Assembly (NCBI RefSeq): GCF_004118675.1
Contig: NZ_SDHZ01000002.1
Coordinates: 496,001 to 560,000 of the forward strand
DNA: 64,000 nt
Direction of reading: 5' to 3'
Source: Filimonas effusa
GTDB taxonomy: Bacteria; Bacteroidota; Bacteroidia; Chitinophagales; Chitinophagaceae
Positions 1 to 9,129 of this stretch are shown piece after piece. The number at the start of each line of letters is the position of its first letter. Positions within the stretch are counted from its first letter, which is position 1. The notes beneath the pieces were generated by a model. The model did not search any database. It was not told the DNA's origin and saw only the letters and a list, made by a program, of their open reading frames with translations. The position numbers were made by a program, and so were the translations under genes.

Positions 1-246
1 AACAGGAACAGCCGAAAAAGTAAAGATTCCCCTGGTGTTAGTACTTACCGTAGAGTTGAAGGTTCCGGCCTTATCGGCAGCCTTAACTGTTACACCCGGT
101 AACGCATCCCCGTTTTCCGATTTAACTATACCTGTTACCACAGCAGTAGTCTGCTGCCCGTAGCTGTATACCGCCGCCGGCAGTAATACCAACAGCCACA
201 GCAGCCTTTTTTGCATAAACGTTGTCGGACGAAGTTTTTTGTTCAT
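1..246 (-). CDS. SusC/RagA TonB-dependent receptor, N-terminal part (cut by window edge)
   Basis: Only the first 82 codons are in the window; the reading frame stays open through base 1. The protein begins MNKKLRPTTF, has a hydrophobic signal peptide ending near AVYSYGQ, and continues into a carboxypeptidase-D regulatory-like domain (TGIVKSENGDALPGVTVKA). This beginning is typical of SusC/RagA outer-membrane receptors, which import large substrates using TonB energy. There is no STN domain between the signal peptide and the regulatory-like domain. It follows the leftward ECF sigma and FecR genes, so it is probably the receptor of that signalling cassette. The plug and barrel are outside the window, so the assignment rests on the N-terminus and the neighbours. 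Confidence 0.8.
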   Translation of the reverse strand, partial: MNKKLRPTTFMQKRLLWLLVLLPAAVYSYGQQTTAVVTGIVKSENGDALPGVTVKAADKAGTFNSTVSTNTRGIFTFSAVPV

Positions 247-284
247 GTTTGTGATTTTATAATTGGCAAAAGAGTGCCTGTTCA

Positions 285-313
285 TTACCTGGGTAATGAT
301 TACCGGGGGGTAC
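285..313. promoter_or_regulatory. Cluster of TTACC/GGTAA inverted repeats in the fecR-susC gap
   Basis: The bases TTACC (285-289), GGTAA (292-296), TTACC (300-304) and GGTACC (308-313) follow each other closely. Bases 292-304 form a perfect palindrome around one central base. The cluster lies between the FecR stop and the truncated susC start. Overlapping inverted half-sites of this kind could be a regulator-binding site or alternative RNA hairpins in the susC leader. Function is inference. Confidence 0.3.
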
Positions 314-345
314 CTGCCACCGGCACAACAGGATTTTTGCAACAT

Positions 346-1380
346 TTACCTGTTTATATAATAGATGTTATTTTCTTTTCTGATCGTAAGCCCGTTAAGT
401 AATACAAGTGTCTCTAAAAAGTTATCTGCAGTTTCTTTTGCCGGATTGTAAACGCCTGTAAAAGTCATATCCGCCACATCTTCTTCGCTAAAACGGATCC
501 GTATGCTTCCACTGCGTTGCAACTGAGCGAGCACACTATTTAGCGGTTCATCTTTAAACGTTACAACAGCAGGCGCCGTCACCGCTTTCTTTTCCGTAGT
601 CGCCTTCATCGCAGGCCGCTCATCGAAGGTCCTGACAATAGGATTGCCATTAACAGCCACAACCAGTTCCTGCCCCGGATCCAGGTAAGTAACAGCGCTG
701 CTGTTCAATCCCTTGCCCTCAGTCGATACTGCCTGCACCTTTACCTTTCCGCTATATAACCGCACACTCACTTTACCTCCTTTATCTTCGCGCACACGGA
801 ACGAAGTTCCTAAAGCAGTGGTCGCCACCTGCGCAGTATGTACTGTAAACGGCTGCACCTTACTATTCTTCACCCGGAACAATCCGTTACCCTTCAAATA
901 AAGATCCCTGCTGTTATTCCTGAAAGGCTGATAATAAGCAACCGAACTATTAGGCTCCAGCGTAACGGAGCTTCCATCCTGCATCGCAATGAACATGGTA
1001 TCACGCGAAGTATTCTCCTGTTTTACAAGGCTATCCTTTTTAATGCCGGCAGCTGCAACCATTGCCCGCTGCTTACCCGGAAACACTTGCCACAACAAAA
1101 AGCCTCCTGCCAGCAATACCGCAACGGCAGCCGCAGCAACCCACTGCATTGGCTTCATCCGGAATACACGCAACGAAGTTTCGGTCTCTATTCTTTTCAA
1201 CATCGACGCCGTTAATGCATCAGGCATCGGGTAATCACTGGTAACCTCCCAGCTCTCCTCTGTCATATATTTCTCCAGCTCGCCGGGATACTCAATAAAG
1301 TAAAGCCTCACCTGCCGCTCTTCTTCATCAGTACACGCTCCCCTGAAAAATTTCTGGATAACCGCTTCGGGAATATTCAT
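346..1380 (-). CDS. FecR-family anti-sigma factor
   Basis: A 344-residue inner-membrane anti-sigma regulator. The start was placed at ATG 1380 (MNIPEAVIQKFF) because the upstream extension does not look like the family. Residues 1-75 form the cytoplasmic sigma-binding part, about 79-99 are one membrane segment (VAAAAVAVLLAGGFLLW), then comes the periplasmic FecR domain (FTVHTAQVATTALGTSFRV) and a C-terminal DUF4974-type domain. The usual Bacteroidota FecR block with VWLNAASSL and GEAYFEV is replaced by divergent sequence, as also seen in the FecR at 2847-3902. It lies between the sigma gene (1534-2055) and the truncated susC, and should pass a receptor signal to that sigma factor. Confidence 0.85.
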   Translation of the reverse strand: MNIPEAVIQKFFRGACTDEEERQVRLYFIEYPGELEKYMTEESWEVTSDYPMPDALTASMLKRIETETSLRVFRMKPMQWVAAAAVAVLLAGGFLLWQVFPGKQRAMVAAAGIKKDSLVKQENTSRDTMFIAMQDGSSVTLEPNSSVAYYQPFRNNSRDLYLKGNGLFRVKNSKVQPFTVHTAQVATTALGTSFRVREDKGGKVSVRLYSGKVKVQAVSTEGKGLNSSAVTYLDPGQELVVAVNGNPIVRTFDERPAMKATTEKKAVTAPAVVTFKDEPLNSVLAQLQRSGSIRIRFSEEDVADMTFTGVYNPAKETADNFLETLVLLNGLTIRKENNIYYINR

Positions 1381-1533
1381 ACCATGTATTCGTATGAAAA
1401 AGAATTTACCCTTAGTACGTAACAATTAGTTAATAATAGAAAATAATGGGCAGATAGCAGCCGTGATGAGAAAATTGCCCGAAGCTTATATAGAATTCCT
1501 GTTGCCGGATTATAAATAATGGCGCTGAGTTCC

Positions 1534-2055
1534 CTAAAAAAACATCCCGATCACATTTCTTAAATGTCGCAGGGCCTTTGCAATATGTGCCTCAACAGTT
1601 TTGGGTGATACCGATAACTCGGAGGCTATATCCTTATGTGACAGTCCCTCAAACCGGCTTAGTTTAAAAACCTTTTTACATACATACGGGAGTGTCTCTA
1701 TCTCACTGAGGACAAGCGCCATCTCGTTCCTGTGCTCCGCCTGCTGGTTGTATTCATACCCCAAAGAAGAATCGGATTCAGGTATAAGACTGCTCACATG
1801 CGTAGCTTCCTTACGCAAAAGATCTATTACAATACTTTTTGCCGCACGGAATAACTGTGCCGGTAAATCATATTGTTCCGACAACATTTCACGCTTTTCC
1901 CAGATACGTATAAAAGTAAGCTGAACAGTTTCTTCGGCAAGATAGTGGGATCGGGTATACTTATATATATAGCGGTAAAGCCTCGAATGATACTCATAGT
2001 AGGCCTTACGGAAGCTGTTGCTGTTTCCTTCCTTTATACTTTTTACCTGATCCAT
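1534..2055 (-). CDS. ECF-family RNA polymerase sigma factor
   Basis: This 173-residue protein has the two regions of an extracytoplasmic-function sigma factor. Region 2, about residues 25-56, contains YIYKYTRSHYLAEETVQLTF and binds core polymerase and the -10 element. Region 4, about 122-166, carries a helix-turn-helix (HKDIASELSVSPKTVEAHI) for the -35 element. The short hydrophobic end (NVIGMFF) is common in this group. It is divergent from, and visibly paralogous to, the sigma gene at 2272-2832; both carry VQL(T/S)FI(R/K) in region 2. It probably drives the leftward fecR-susC genes. Start is the ATG at 2055 (MDQVKSIKEG). Confidence 0.9.
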   Translation of the reverse strand: MDQVKSIKEGNSNSFRKAYYEYHSRLYRYIYKYTRSHYLAEETVQLTFIRIWEKREMLSEQYDLPAQLFRAAKSIVIDLLRKEATHVSSLIPESDSSLGYEYNQQAEHRNEMALVLSEIETLPYVCKKVFKLSRFEGLSHKDIASELSVSPKTVEAHIAKALRHLRNVIGMFF

Positions 2056-2136
2056 AGAAGAAGAAAGGCAAATTTCCCGCTTAATACAGCAACCGGGCTA
2101 AAACCCCGTGTTATGCTATCATTATCTTATAAACCA

Positions 2137-2163
2137 GCAGCGACAAGCCGCGTTGATCGCTGC
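2137..2163. promoter_or_regulatory. Inverted repeat between the divergent sigma genes
   Basis: GCAGCGA (2137-2143) and TCGCTGC (2157-2163) are perfect reverse complements separated by 13 bases. They sit near the middle of the 216-bp gap shared by the two head-to-head sigma genes, where both promoters should be. A shared operator is possible, but a 7-bp arm can occur by chance. Confidence 0.25.
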
Positions 2164-2271
2164 GCCGCCACACAGCCATTCATTATTATTTTAAAGTTAC
2201 CATCACCACTACGGGGAAAATGTATCTGGCGCCTGTTTTACTTTTACGCCGCGTTAAATAGTCGTAACCCA

Positions 2272-2832
2272 ATGCACAGTATTACTGAACTAAAACTGGA
2301 TAATGAAACGACGTTCAGAGAGATCTTCGATGAATATCAACATCCGCTTTACCAGTTCCTGCTTCAGAAGATAGGGTCCGAATTCCAGGCACGCGAAATT
2401 GTTCAGCTCAGCTTTATAAAACTCTGGAAATACAGGCACCAGCTCGATCCTGGTATCGATATTTCGATCCAGCTTTTCAGGATCGCCAAAACAGTTCTGA
2501 TCGATGAGATCAGGAAGATACAGACCCGCGACAAACATCATAAAATGATGTCTGCCACGCCATCCACTTCCGACGACCTTTTAAATAATATTGCATATAA
2601 AGAAACGAGGAACAAGCTGGCACGCATTGTAAGTCTGCTGCCCCCTAAAAGAAGAGAAGTATTTGAATTAAGCAAAATAGATTGTCACAGTAACAGGGAA
2701 ATAGCAGAAATACTGGCCATTTCACCCAAAACAGTAGAAAACCATATAACGCTCGCCCTGAGATTTATCAAGCCTTTTTTCTGTTTTCTGGTTATATGTT
2801 ATAATCTTGCACTTCTGAACATCCAGGCTTGA
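2272..2832 (+). CDS. ECF-family RNA polymerase sigma factor (locus A)
   Basis: A 186-residue ECF sigma factor. The open frame reaches further upstream, but the family similarity begins at ATG 2272 (MHSITELKLDNETTF). Region 2 contains LYQFLLQKIGSEFQAREIVQ and region 4 contains the helix-turn-helix NREIAEILAISPKTVENHI. After region 4 there is an unusually hydrophobic tail (FIKPFFCFLVICYNLALL) that might touch the membrane or its anti-sigma partner. The next gene, fecR, starts 14 bases after the stop, so the two are probably co-transcribed. The likely targets are the susC-susD genes that follow. Confidence 0.88.
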   Translation: MHSITELKLDNETTFREIFDEYQHPLYQFLLQKIGSEFQAREIVQLSFIKLWKYRHQLDPGIDISIQLFRIAKTVLIDEIRKIQTRDKHHKMMSATPSTSDDLLNNIAYKETRNKLARIVSLLPPKRREVFELSKIDCHSNREIAEILAISPKTVENHITLALRFIKPFFCFLVICYNLALLNIQA

Positions 2833-2846
2833 TCTTTTCTGAACAA

Positions 2847-3902
2847 ATGAAGGATAAACATCCAAATAATAAAGAGAATACTCCGGAAGGTATGGAGGCG
2901 TTAAGCCGGCACCTGAAAGAGCAATCTATGAACCTGGACGATTTCCTTTCAGAAGAAGAATGGCAGAAGTTTCTTCAGCAACGTCCTTCAGCGCATCATA
3001 ACGAAGAAGAAGAGACCAGCTATCACCAGGTATATCGCGCCAGCCTGGGCCGGACCAAACGTAAGAAAGCGATCATCAGCGGTTCCGCAGCAATAGCGAT
3101 CCTGGTCATTATTATAAGCAGCCTGTACTATATGTCCGGCAATCATAACAGCCCGGTAACACAAATAGCAGCCTTTACCTATAAAAACATTTCTGCCAAT
3201 CCTGAGCAGCTTTCACTGCCTGATCGTTCTGTAATATTTCTATACCCAGGCAGTGAAATCAAGTACCAGCCGGATTATAACAGCAGCCACCGGCAGGTAA
3301 GCCTTTCCGGCAAGGCCGTATTTACAGTTGCCCCAAAAGCAGGCCTGCCTTTTACTGTTTATTGCCAGAGCATTGCCACAACAGCCCTCGGTACAAAATT
3401 CCAGGTCGATGGACAAACAACTGATCCCCGGGTACACCTGTACGAAGGCAAAATAGTGATCCGCAGAATCCAGGATAGCACCATAAAAAGATATCCTGTT
3501 ATTGGTGAAACTATTGCGTTCATTGAAAAAGAAAACAAATTTTATACAGTCACATCAAAAGCGCCCCAAACGCTTGCAAACATCCCGGGCAGGCAGGCAA
3601 ACAACACCGGCATTGCAGGCAGGAACAAAAGCCCCGGAGACAATGAAGACAATGCCATTTATCGCAAGCCAGTCCGCAACTACCTCAATTTCAGCAATAA
3701 AAAACTGAGCACAGTTTTCGACTACCTGGCACGCCAATACAAAGTAGAGATCCATTACCCTACGGAACTCGCCGAAGCAACCAACGTAATGTTCTCCATA
3801 GATGCATCACAACCCATTGACCGCATTCTGGACAACATTTGCCAGACAACAGGCATGACACTGAAACAAAGCGGTGACAAGGTTTTCACTATCTCAAAAT
3901 AA
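2847..3902 (+). CDS. FecR-family anti-sigma factor (locus A)
   Basis: A 351-residue single-pass membrane regulator. ATG 2847 (MKDKHPNNKE) was preferred to an in-frame TTG at 2829 that would overlap the sigma stop. The layout is a charged cytoplasmic part, a membrane segment at about residues 75-96 (AIISGSAAIAILVIIISSLY), a periplasmic FecR domain (PFTVYCQSIATTALGTKFQV), a long low-complexity linker around 250-275, and a C-terminal DUF4974/STN-like domain (LSTVFDYLARQYKVEIHYP). It should hold the adjacent sigma factor inactive until the outer-membrane receptor signals. The receptor it faces lacks an STN domain, so the contact is not obvious. Confidence 0.87.
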   Translation: MKDKHPNNKENTPEGMEALSRHLKEQSMNLDDFLSEEEWQKFLQQRPSAHHNEEEETSYHQVYRASLGRTKRKKAIISGSAAIAILVIIISSLYYMSGNHNSPVTQIAAFTYKNISANPEQLSLPDRSVIFLYPGSEIKYQPDYNSSHRQVSLSGKAVFTVAPKAGLPFTVYCQSIATTALGTKFQVDGQTTDPRVHLYEGKIVIRRIQDSTIKRYPVIGETIAFIEKENKFYTVTSKAPQTLANIPGRQANNTGIAGRNKSPGDNEDNAIYRKPVRNYLNFSNKKLSTVFDYLARQYKVEIHYPTELAEATNVMFSIDASQPIDRILDNICQTTGMTLKQSGDKVFTISK

Positions 3903-3980
3903 TTTTGTTTTCATTAGGGGGAATACAGAACGTAAAACGTATTAGGGCTGAGATTTTATTTTCAAGCATAATCCGCTGAT

Positions 3981-6900
3981 ATGTCTAAACGTTTACCATT
4001 ATTAAAAAATTATTTCCTTTTAATGATCGCAGTTGCTGTATCCGCAGCAACCATAGCGCAGGATACAGCATCAGTAAGGGGTATGGTCACCGATGAAACA
4101 GGCCGCCCTATCGCGGCGGTATCGGTGCTAAGCCGCAACTCGCTCAATCCCAAAGCTTACCAGGCTATAACCGATTCATTGGGCCGTTTTATACTGGCAG
4201 CATTACCTACAACGGGCACTTATCATTTCGATTTCGTATCTGCCGGTTACCAGCAACGCTCTGTAACGGGCTATGTCATTAAGAAAGGCGTTCCCAATAC
4301 AGTAATGGTTAGCCTGGCCATCGACGAAGCCCATCTTCAGGATGTAGTGGTCGTTGGTTATGGCACCCAAAAGAAAGTAAACCTCACAGGTGCAGTGAAC
4401 CAGATCTCCGGGGATGATCTCAGAGACCGGCCCGCCACTAACATTACCTCTATGCTGCAAGGCGCGATCCCTAACCTTAATATCAGGGTGGCCAGCGGCG
4501 CTCCGGGTCAAATGGGCTCCATCAATATCAGAGGTATCGGGTCTATCAATGCCGACGGTGCAGCGGCGGCAACAGAACCTTTGATCCTCATCGACGGTAT
4601 TCCCGGCACCCTCGACAGGTTGTCTCCTGAAGAAGTAGAAACCATCACCGTACTTAAAGACGCCGCATCAGCAGCGATCTATGGTGCACGGGGCGCCTTC
4701 GGTGTTGTTCTGGTTACCACCAAAACGGGGGCATCCGGAAAAACACAACTCCGTTATAACAACGCTTTCAGTTTCTCTACCCCCACCGTTAGCACCGACT
4801 TTATCACTACCGGGTACGACTGGATGAAATTGAACGACGACGCCCTTGCACATATAGGCGGATATTCTGGTTATTCTCCGCGTGATTATGAAGAATTACT
4901 TGCCCGCAGGAACGATAAAACAGAAGATCCCTCCCGGCCCTGGATCACCATCCAGAACAGGAACGGCAAAGATCAATACGTTTATTATGGTAACTACGAC
5001 TGGTGGGATATCATGTTCACCAAATGGCAGCCCATGCAAAACCACAACATCTCTATAAGCGGAGGAACCGACAAGGTAAGTTTCATGCTCAATGGCAACC
5101 TTAAAAACAAGGACGGTATCATGCGCATGCATACTGATAAGTACAGTTCCAAAGCACTCAGGGCAAAAGTAACTGCAAAACTATACCCATGGCTTAAGAT
5201 CACTAACAATACCAACTTTTATCACTCCAGTTACGATTACTTCGGCAGGGAAGGTGGCGGCAGCGCGAACTTCACAAACATCAACGTGCATGCGTCTCCT
5301 GCTTATGCTCCCATGAACCCCGATGGTACCGCTACTTATATCACAGGCTTCAACGCCTATGATATAGGCGACGGCATTTTCTCCATGCTCATCAATGGCA
5401 ACACACGTGGACGCGACCGCAAATACGAATTCACCACTATTAATGAAGCAACAGTTACACCGTTCAAAGACTTCAACATCACCGGTAACTATAGCTTTAA
5501 CATGTATACCGACCCGTCGTATTACAGGCAGGCGCCGGCAACTTATTCCCTGTACCCCGGTGTCATTGAAACAGCTACCAAATATGCCGTTGATCAGCTC
5601 ACAGAAACACAACAGTTCAACCAGGTTCATGTAATGAACCTGTACGCAGACTACACTAAAAACATTAACCACCAGCACAACTTTAAACTGGTGACAGGTT
5701 TTAACCAGGAGTTACGTTTACCCAAAAAGATCACAGCTACGCGTATGGACCTGGCCTCGGGCACTTTGAACGACCTTAACCTCGCTTCAGGCACACAAAC
5801 CGTTGGCGGCGGTTCCAGCGAAGTGGCCCTGCAAGGTGTTTTCTTCCGTTTTAACTATGATTACAAAGGACGTTACCTTCTCGAAGTCAATGGCCGTTAC
5901 GATGGTTCATCCCGTTTCCCTAAAGGACAACGCTGGGGTTTCTTCCCATCCGTTTCTGCGGGATGGCGCGTGAGTGAAGAAGCATTTTTCAGCCCATTGA
6001 AATCAGTAGTAAGTGATCTGAAACTAAGAGGTTCTGCAGGGCAGCTTGGCAACCAGGCATTGATCTCCAACAGCTACTATCCTTATATCTCCACCATCAC
6101 CGGCGGCACGCTCGACTATATTCTCAACGGCGAGAAAGTAAAATATTATAACGATCCGGCACCTGTATCCAGCAACCTCACCTGGGAAAAGATCAACTCC
6201 TATAATGGTGGCGCCGATGTTTCATTTCTCAAAAACAGACTTACAGTAAACTTAGACTACTTCGTTCGTAAAACAACAGGTTCTCTTGCAAACGGCATCA
6301 CACTGCCTTCTGTATTTGGCGCCGCCTCTCCTGTTGTTAACGCAGCAGACCTTCAGACGAAAGGTTTTGAAGTATCTGTAAACTGGAGAGACAGGTTCCC
6401 GGTAGCGGGCAAACCATTTATTTACCAGGTAGGATTAAATATGGGCGATAATCAAACCATCATCACTTCATCTCATGACAAAACCGGCACATTGGGAAGC
6501 CTCTACAATGGCAAAAAAGCAGGCGAGATATGGGGCTACATCACCGATGGATTCTTTACCACCGATGCTGAAGCAAGAACTTACCCCGTTAACCAGGTAT
6601 TTCTGAATAAGGTGCGTACCGATAACAATATTCCCATCAGGGCAGGTGATCTCCGCTGGGTTGACCTTAACGGAGATAACAAGATCAGCTCAGGTTCAGG
6701 CACTATCACAGATCCGGGCGATCAAAGAGTTGTAGGGAACAATACGCCCCGCTACCAGTACGCCATCAATATGAGCGCACAATGGAATGGCTTCGATCTT
6801 TCCGTGTTCTTCCAGGGACTTGGCAAAATGAACTGGTATCCCGGCAACAATGCCGATCGCTTCTGGGGTCCTTATTCCCGTCCGTACTTCTCTTTCATTC

Positions 6901-7259
6901 CTAAAAACTTTACACAAGACATCTACTCCGAAGCCAACAAGGAAGCCTACTTCCCCAACCTGCTGGCTTATGTAGCATTGAATCCCAATAATGAATTAAG
7001 AGCTACCAACAACAGGTATATGCAGGACCTTGCTTACCTGCGCCTGAAAAATATTACGCTTGGCTACACCCTGCCAAAGCAATTATTGACAAGGGCTAAG
7101 ATCCAGCAGCTGCGCCTCTTCGTGAGCGCAGAGAACCTGCTCACCTGGACCAAATTGAGAAGCGACTATATAGATCCTGAACAGGCTATGTCAGACGCCA
7201 ACGGCCGTGTGTATCCTTTCAGTAAAACAATCGCTTTCGGTATAGACCTCACATTCTAG
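3981..7259 (+). CDS. SusC/RagA-family TonB-dependent outer-membrane receptor (locus A)
   Basis: A 1092-residue receptor. It has a signal peptide (about 1-26, ending SAATIAQ), a carboxypeptidase-D regulatory-like domain (about 30-115), a plug domain with the SusC sequence DVVVVGYGTQKKVNLTGAV and EEVETITVLKDAASAAIYGA, and a 22-strand-type barrel ending in an aromatic residue (GIDLTF). There is no STN signalling domain, unlike the SusC proteins at 19401, 37889 and 54697. With the SusD at 7366 it should import a large substrate across the outer membrane. The downstream phosphohydrolases suggest a phosphoester substrate, which is inference. Confidence 0.93.
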   Translation: MSKRLPLLKNYFLLMIAVAVSAATIAQDTASVRGMVTDETGRPIAAVSVLSRNSLNPKAYQAITDSLGRFILAALPTTGTYHFDFVSAGYQQRSVTGYVIKKGVPNTVMVSLAIDEAHLQDVVVVGYGTQKKVNLTGAVNQISGDDLRDRPATNITSMLQGAIPNLNIRVASGAPGQMGSINIRGIGSINADGAAAATEPLILIDGIPGTLDRLSPEEVETITVLKDAASAAIYGARGAFGVVLVTTKTGASGKTQLRYNNAFSFSTPTVSTDFITTGYDWMKLNDDALAHIGGYSGYSPRDYEELLARRNDKTEDPSRPWITIQNRNGKDQYVYYGNYDWWDIMFTKWQPMQNHNISISGGTDKVSFMLNGNLKNKDGIMRMHTDKYSSKALRAKVTAKLYPWLKITNNTNFYHSSYDYFGREGGGSANFTNINVHASPAYAPMNPDGTATYITGFNAYDIGDGIFSMLINGNTRGRDRKYEFTTINEATVTPFKDFNITGNYSFNMYTDPSYYRQAPATYSLYPGVIETATKYAVDQLTETQQFNQVHVMNLYADYTKNINHQHNFKLVTGFNQELRLPKKITATRMDLASGTLNDLNLASGTQTVGGGSSEVALQGVFFRFNYDYKGRYLLEVNGRYDGSSRFPKGQRWGFFPSVSAGWRVSEEAFFSPLKSVVSDLKLRGSAGQLGNQALISNSYYPYISTITGGTLDYILNGEKVKYYNDPAPVSSNLTWEKINSYNGGADVSFLKNRLTVNLDYFVRKTTGSLANGITLPSVFGAASPVVNAADLQTKGFEVSVNWRDRFPVAGKPFIYQVGLNMGDNQTIITSSHDKTGTLGSLYNGKKAGEIWGYITDGFFTTDAEARTYPVNQVFLNKVRTDNNIPIRAGDLRWVDLNGDNKISSGSGTITDPGDQRVVGNNTPRYQYAINMSAQWNGFDLSVFFQGLGKMNWYPGNNADRFWGPYSRPYFSFIPKNFTQDIYSEANKEAYFPNLLAYVALNPNNELRATNNRYMQDLAYLRLKNITLGYTLPKQLLTRAKIQQLRLFVSAENLLTWTKLRSDYIDPEQAMSDANGRVYPFSKTIAFGIDLTF

Positions 7260-7365
7260 AACAGCAGCATTTATCGTTATGAAACAGCGCATAATAAAAA
7301 CCCGCATACAGGAGAATGTTTGTGGGAAGTTCCATCCGATCACCGAAAAAGTAAAAAGCATACGG

Positions 7366-9114
7366 ATGAAAAAAATATACCTGATCTTCTTTTCCACTAT
7401 CCTGTTTACTGCATGTAATAAGGATTTCCTGGAACGGTATCCCACTTCCACAGTATCGCCGCCCACGTTCTTTACATCTGAAAATGACTTCAAGATCTAT
7501 ACAAACCAGTTCTATTCGTTCCTTCCCGGCGGTACCGATGTTTTTGGCGAAACAGCCGACAACATTGTAAAATCATCACTTGATCCCGAAGTAGCCGGCA
7601 CACGCCTGTTACCGGAAACAGATTCCAAATGGAACTGGGATGATCTCAGGGCGATCAACTTCCTGCTTACCAGCCAGAATGCCATCAACTACAGGGACGT
7701 AACAGTGCGCGATAAATACTTTGGCCTGGCACGTTTCTTCAGGGCCATGTTCTACTTCAAAAAAGTGCAGCTGTATGGCGACCTGCCCTGGTACAACCAT
7801 GCCATTGAAAGCGGCGACAGCATTAGTCTTAAAAAAGCAAGAGACCCGCGTACACTTATCATGGACTCTGTTCTCGCCGACATCAACTTCGCCATCGAAA
7901 AACTGGAGGCCACTAAAAGTGTAGAGCGTATCACACGCTATACTGCGCTGGCGCTGAAATCCAGGATCTGCCTTTACGAAGGTACCTGGCGTAAATACCA
8001 TACAGCGTTTAACCTGCCCGATGCCGACAAATTCCTGAACGAATGTGTATCGGCATCCGAAACACTTATGAACAGCGGCGCTTACCAGGTTTATACCAAA
8101 ACAACCGGGCCCACAGGCAAGCCTTACCAGGACCTTTTCGCTACCCTTACTATCGACCCGGTAGCAGACGAAGTGATCCTGGGCAGACGCTATTCCGCAG
8201 AGCTTAACATCAGGCATGGTCTGCAGTTTTATATGACCTCACGTACACAGGGCAAACCCGGCCTGGAAAAAAGACTGGTGAACAGCTATCTCATGGCCGA
8301 TGGCTCACGTTTCACCGACATAGCCGGCTACGATACCATGCAATTCTATAATGAGATCCAGAACCGTGATCCCAGGCTTGCCCAAACCATCCGCACGCCT
8401 GGTTATACCCGTATAGGTCAAACCACTGTGTTGTCGCCCGACTTCCAGACGACCATGACAGGTTACCAGCCTACCAAATGGCTGAACATCATAGCTTACG
8501 ATGGCAGCGGACAGTCTGTCAATGACCTGCTTCTCTTCCGTCTTGGTGAAGTACTGCTCAACTATGCAGAAGCCAAAGCGGAGCTCGGAACCATTTCACA
8601 GCAGGACATCAATATTTCTATCAAACTTTTGCGCGACAGGGTAGGTATGCCTAATCTTATCATAACAGATGCCAATACGAAACCTGATGCCTATCAGGCG
8701 GCATTGTACCAAAACATCAGCAGCACCAATAAAGGCCTTTTGCTCGAAATCAGGAGAGAGCGCCGTGTAGAACTTGTAATGGAGAATGACCTGAGATGGG
8801 AGGATCTTATGCGCTGGAAAGAAGGTCACCTGGTGGCTGAACCATTCCGCGGCGCCTATTTCCCGGGGGCAGGGCTGTATGATCTCGACAAAAACGGCTC
8901 AACCGATCTCCAGGTATATGCAGGTAACAAACCCGCTGATGCCAGCTATTACCAGGTGCCGGTTAGTGACCTCACCGAAGGAACCAAAGGCAACATTCTG
9001 GTACTCAAAAATATCACTAAAGTATTCAACGAAGACCGGGATTATCTCTGGCCAATTCCTGCAGGTCAAATAGCCCTGAACAAGAACCTGTCACAGAATC
9101 CCAACTGGAAATAA
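7366..9114 (+). CDS. SusD/RagB-family surface lipoprotein (locus A)
   Basis: A 582-residue nutrient-binding lipoprotein that caps its SusC. ATG 7366 was chosen because it gives a lipoprotein signal (MKKIYLIFFSTILFTACNKD) with the acylated Cys at about residue 17; the longer frame would bury it. The SusD pattern is clear: ARFFRAMFYFKKVQLYGDLPW in the TPR-like helical part, LLFRLGEVLLNYAEAKAELG, and EIRRERRVELVMENDLRWEDLMRW, with a PIPAGQIALNKNLSQNPNW end. It follows susC by about 100 bases and is followed within 16 bases by an EEP hydrolase, so it is part of the operon. Confidence 0.93.
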   Translation: MKKIYLIFFSTILFTACNKDFLERYPTSTVSPPTFFTSENDFKIYTNQFYSFLPGGTDVFGETADNIVKSSLDPEVAGTRLLPETDSKWNWDDLRAINFLLTSQNAINYRDVTVRDKYFGLARFFRAMFYFKKVQLYGDLPWYNHAIESGDSISLKKARDPRTLIMDSVLADINFAIEKLEATKSVERITRYTALALKSRICLYEGTWRKYHTAFNLPDADKFLNECVSASETLMNSGAYQVYTKTTGPTGKPYQDLFATLTIDPVADEVILGRRYSAELNIRHGLQFYMTSRTQGKPGLEKRLVNSYLMADGSRFTDIAGYDTMQFYNEIQNRDPRLAQTIRTPGYTRIGQTTVLSPDFQTTMTGYQPTKWLNIIAYDGSGQSVNDLLLFRLGEVLLNYAEAKAELGTISQQDINISIKLLRDRVGMPNLIITDANTKPDAYQAALYQNISSTNKGLLLEIRRERRVELVMENDLRWEDLMRWKEGHLVAEPFRGAYFPGAGLYDLDKNGSTDLQVYAGNKPADASYYQVPVSDLTEGTKGNILVLKNITKVFNEDRDYLWPIPAGQIALNKNLSQNPNWK

Positions 9115-9129
9115 ACGAACCGATACCTT

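Noticed and set aside
1873-2271. Long N-terminal extension of the locus A sigma factor
   Set aside because: It runs opposite to the divergent sigma gene, lacks sigma-family sequence and the family start fits ATG 2272.
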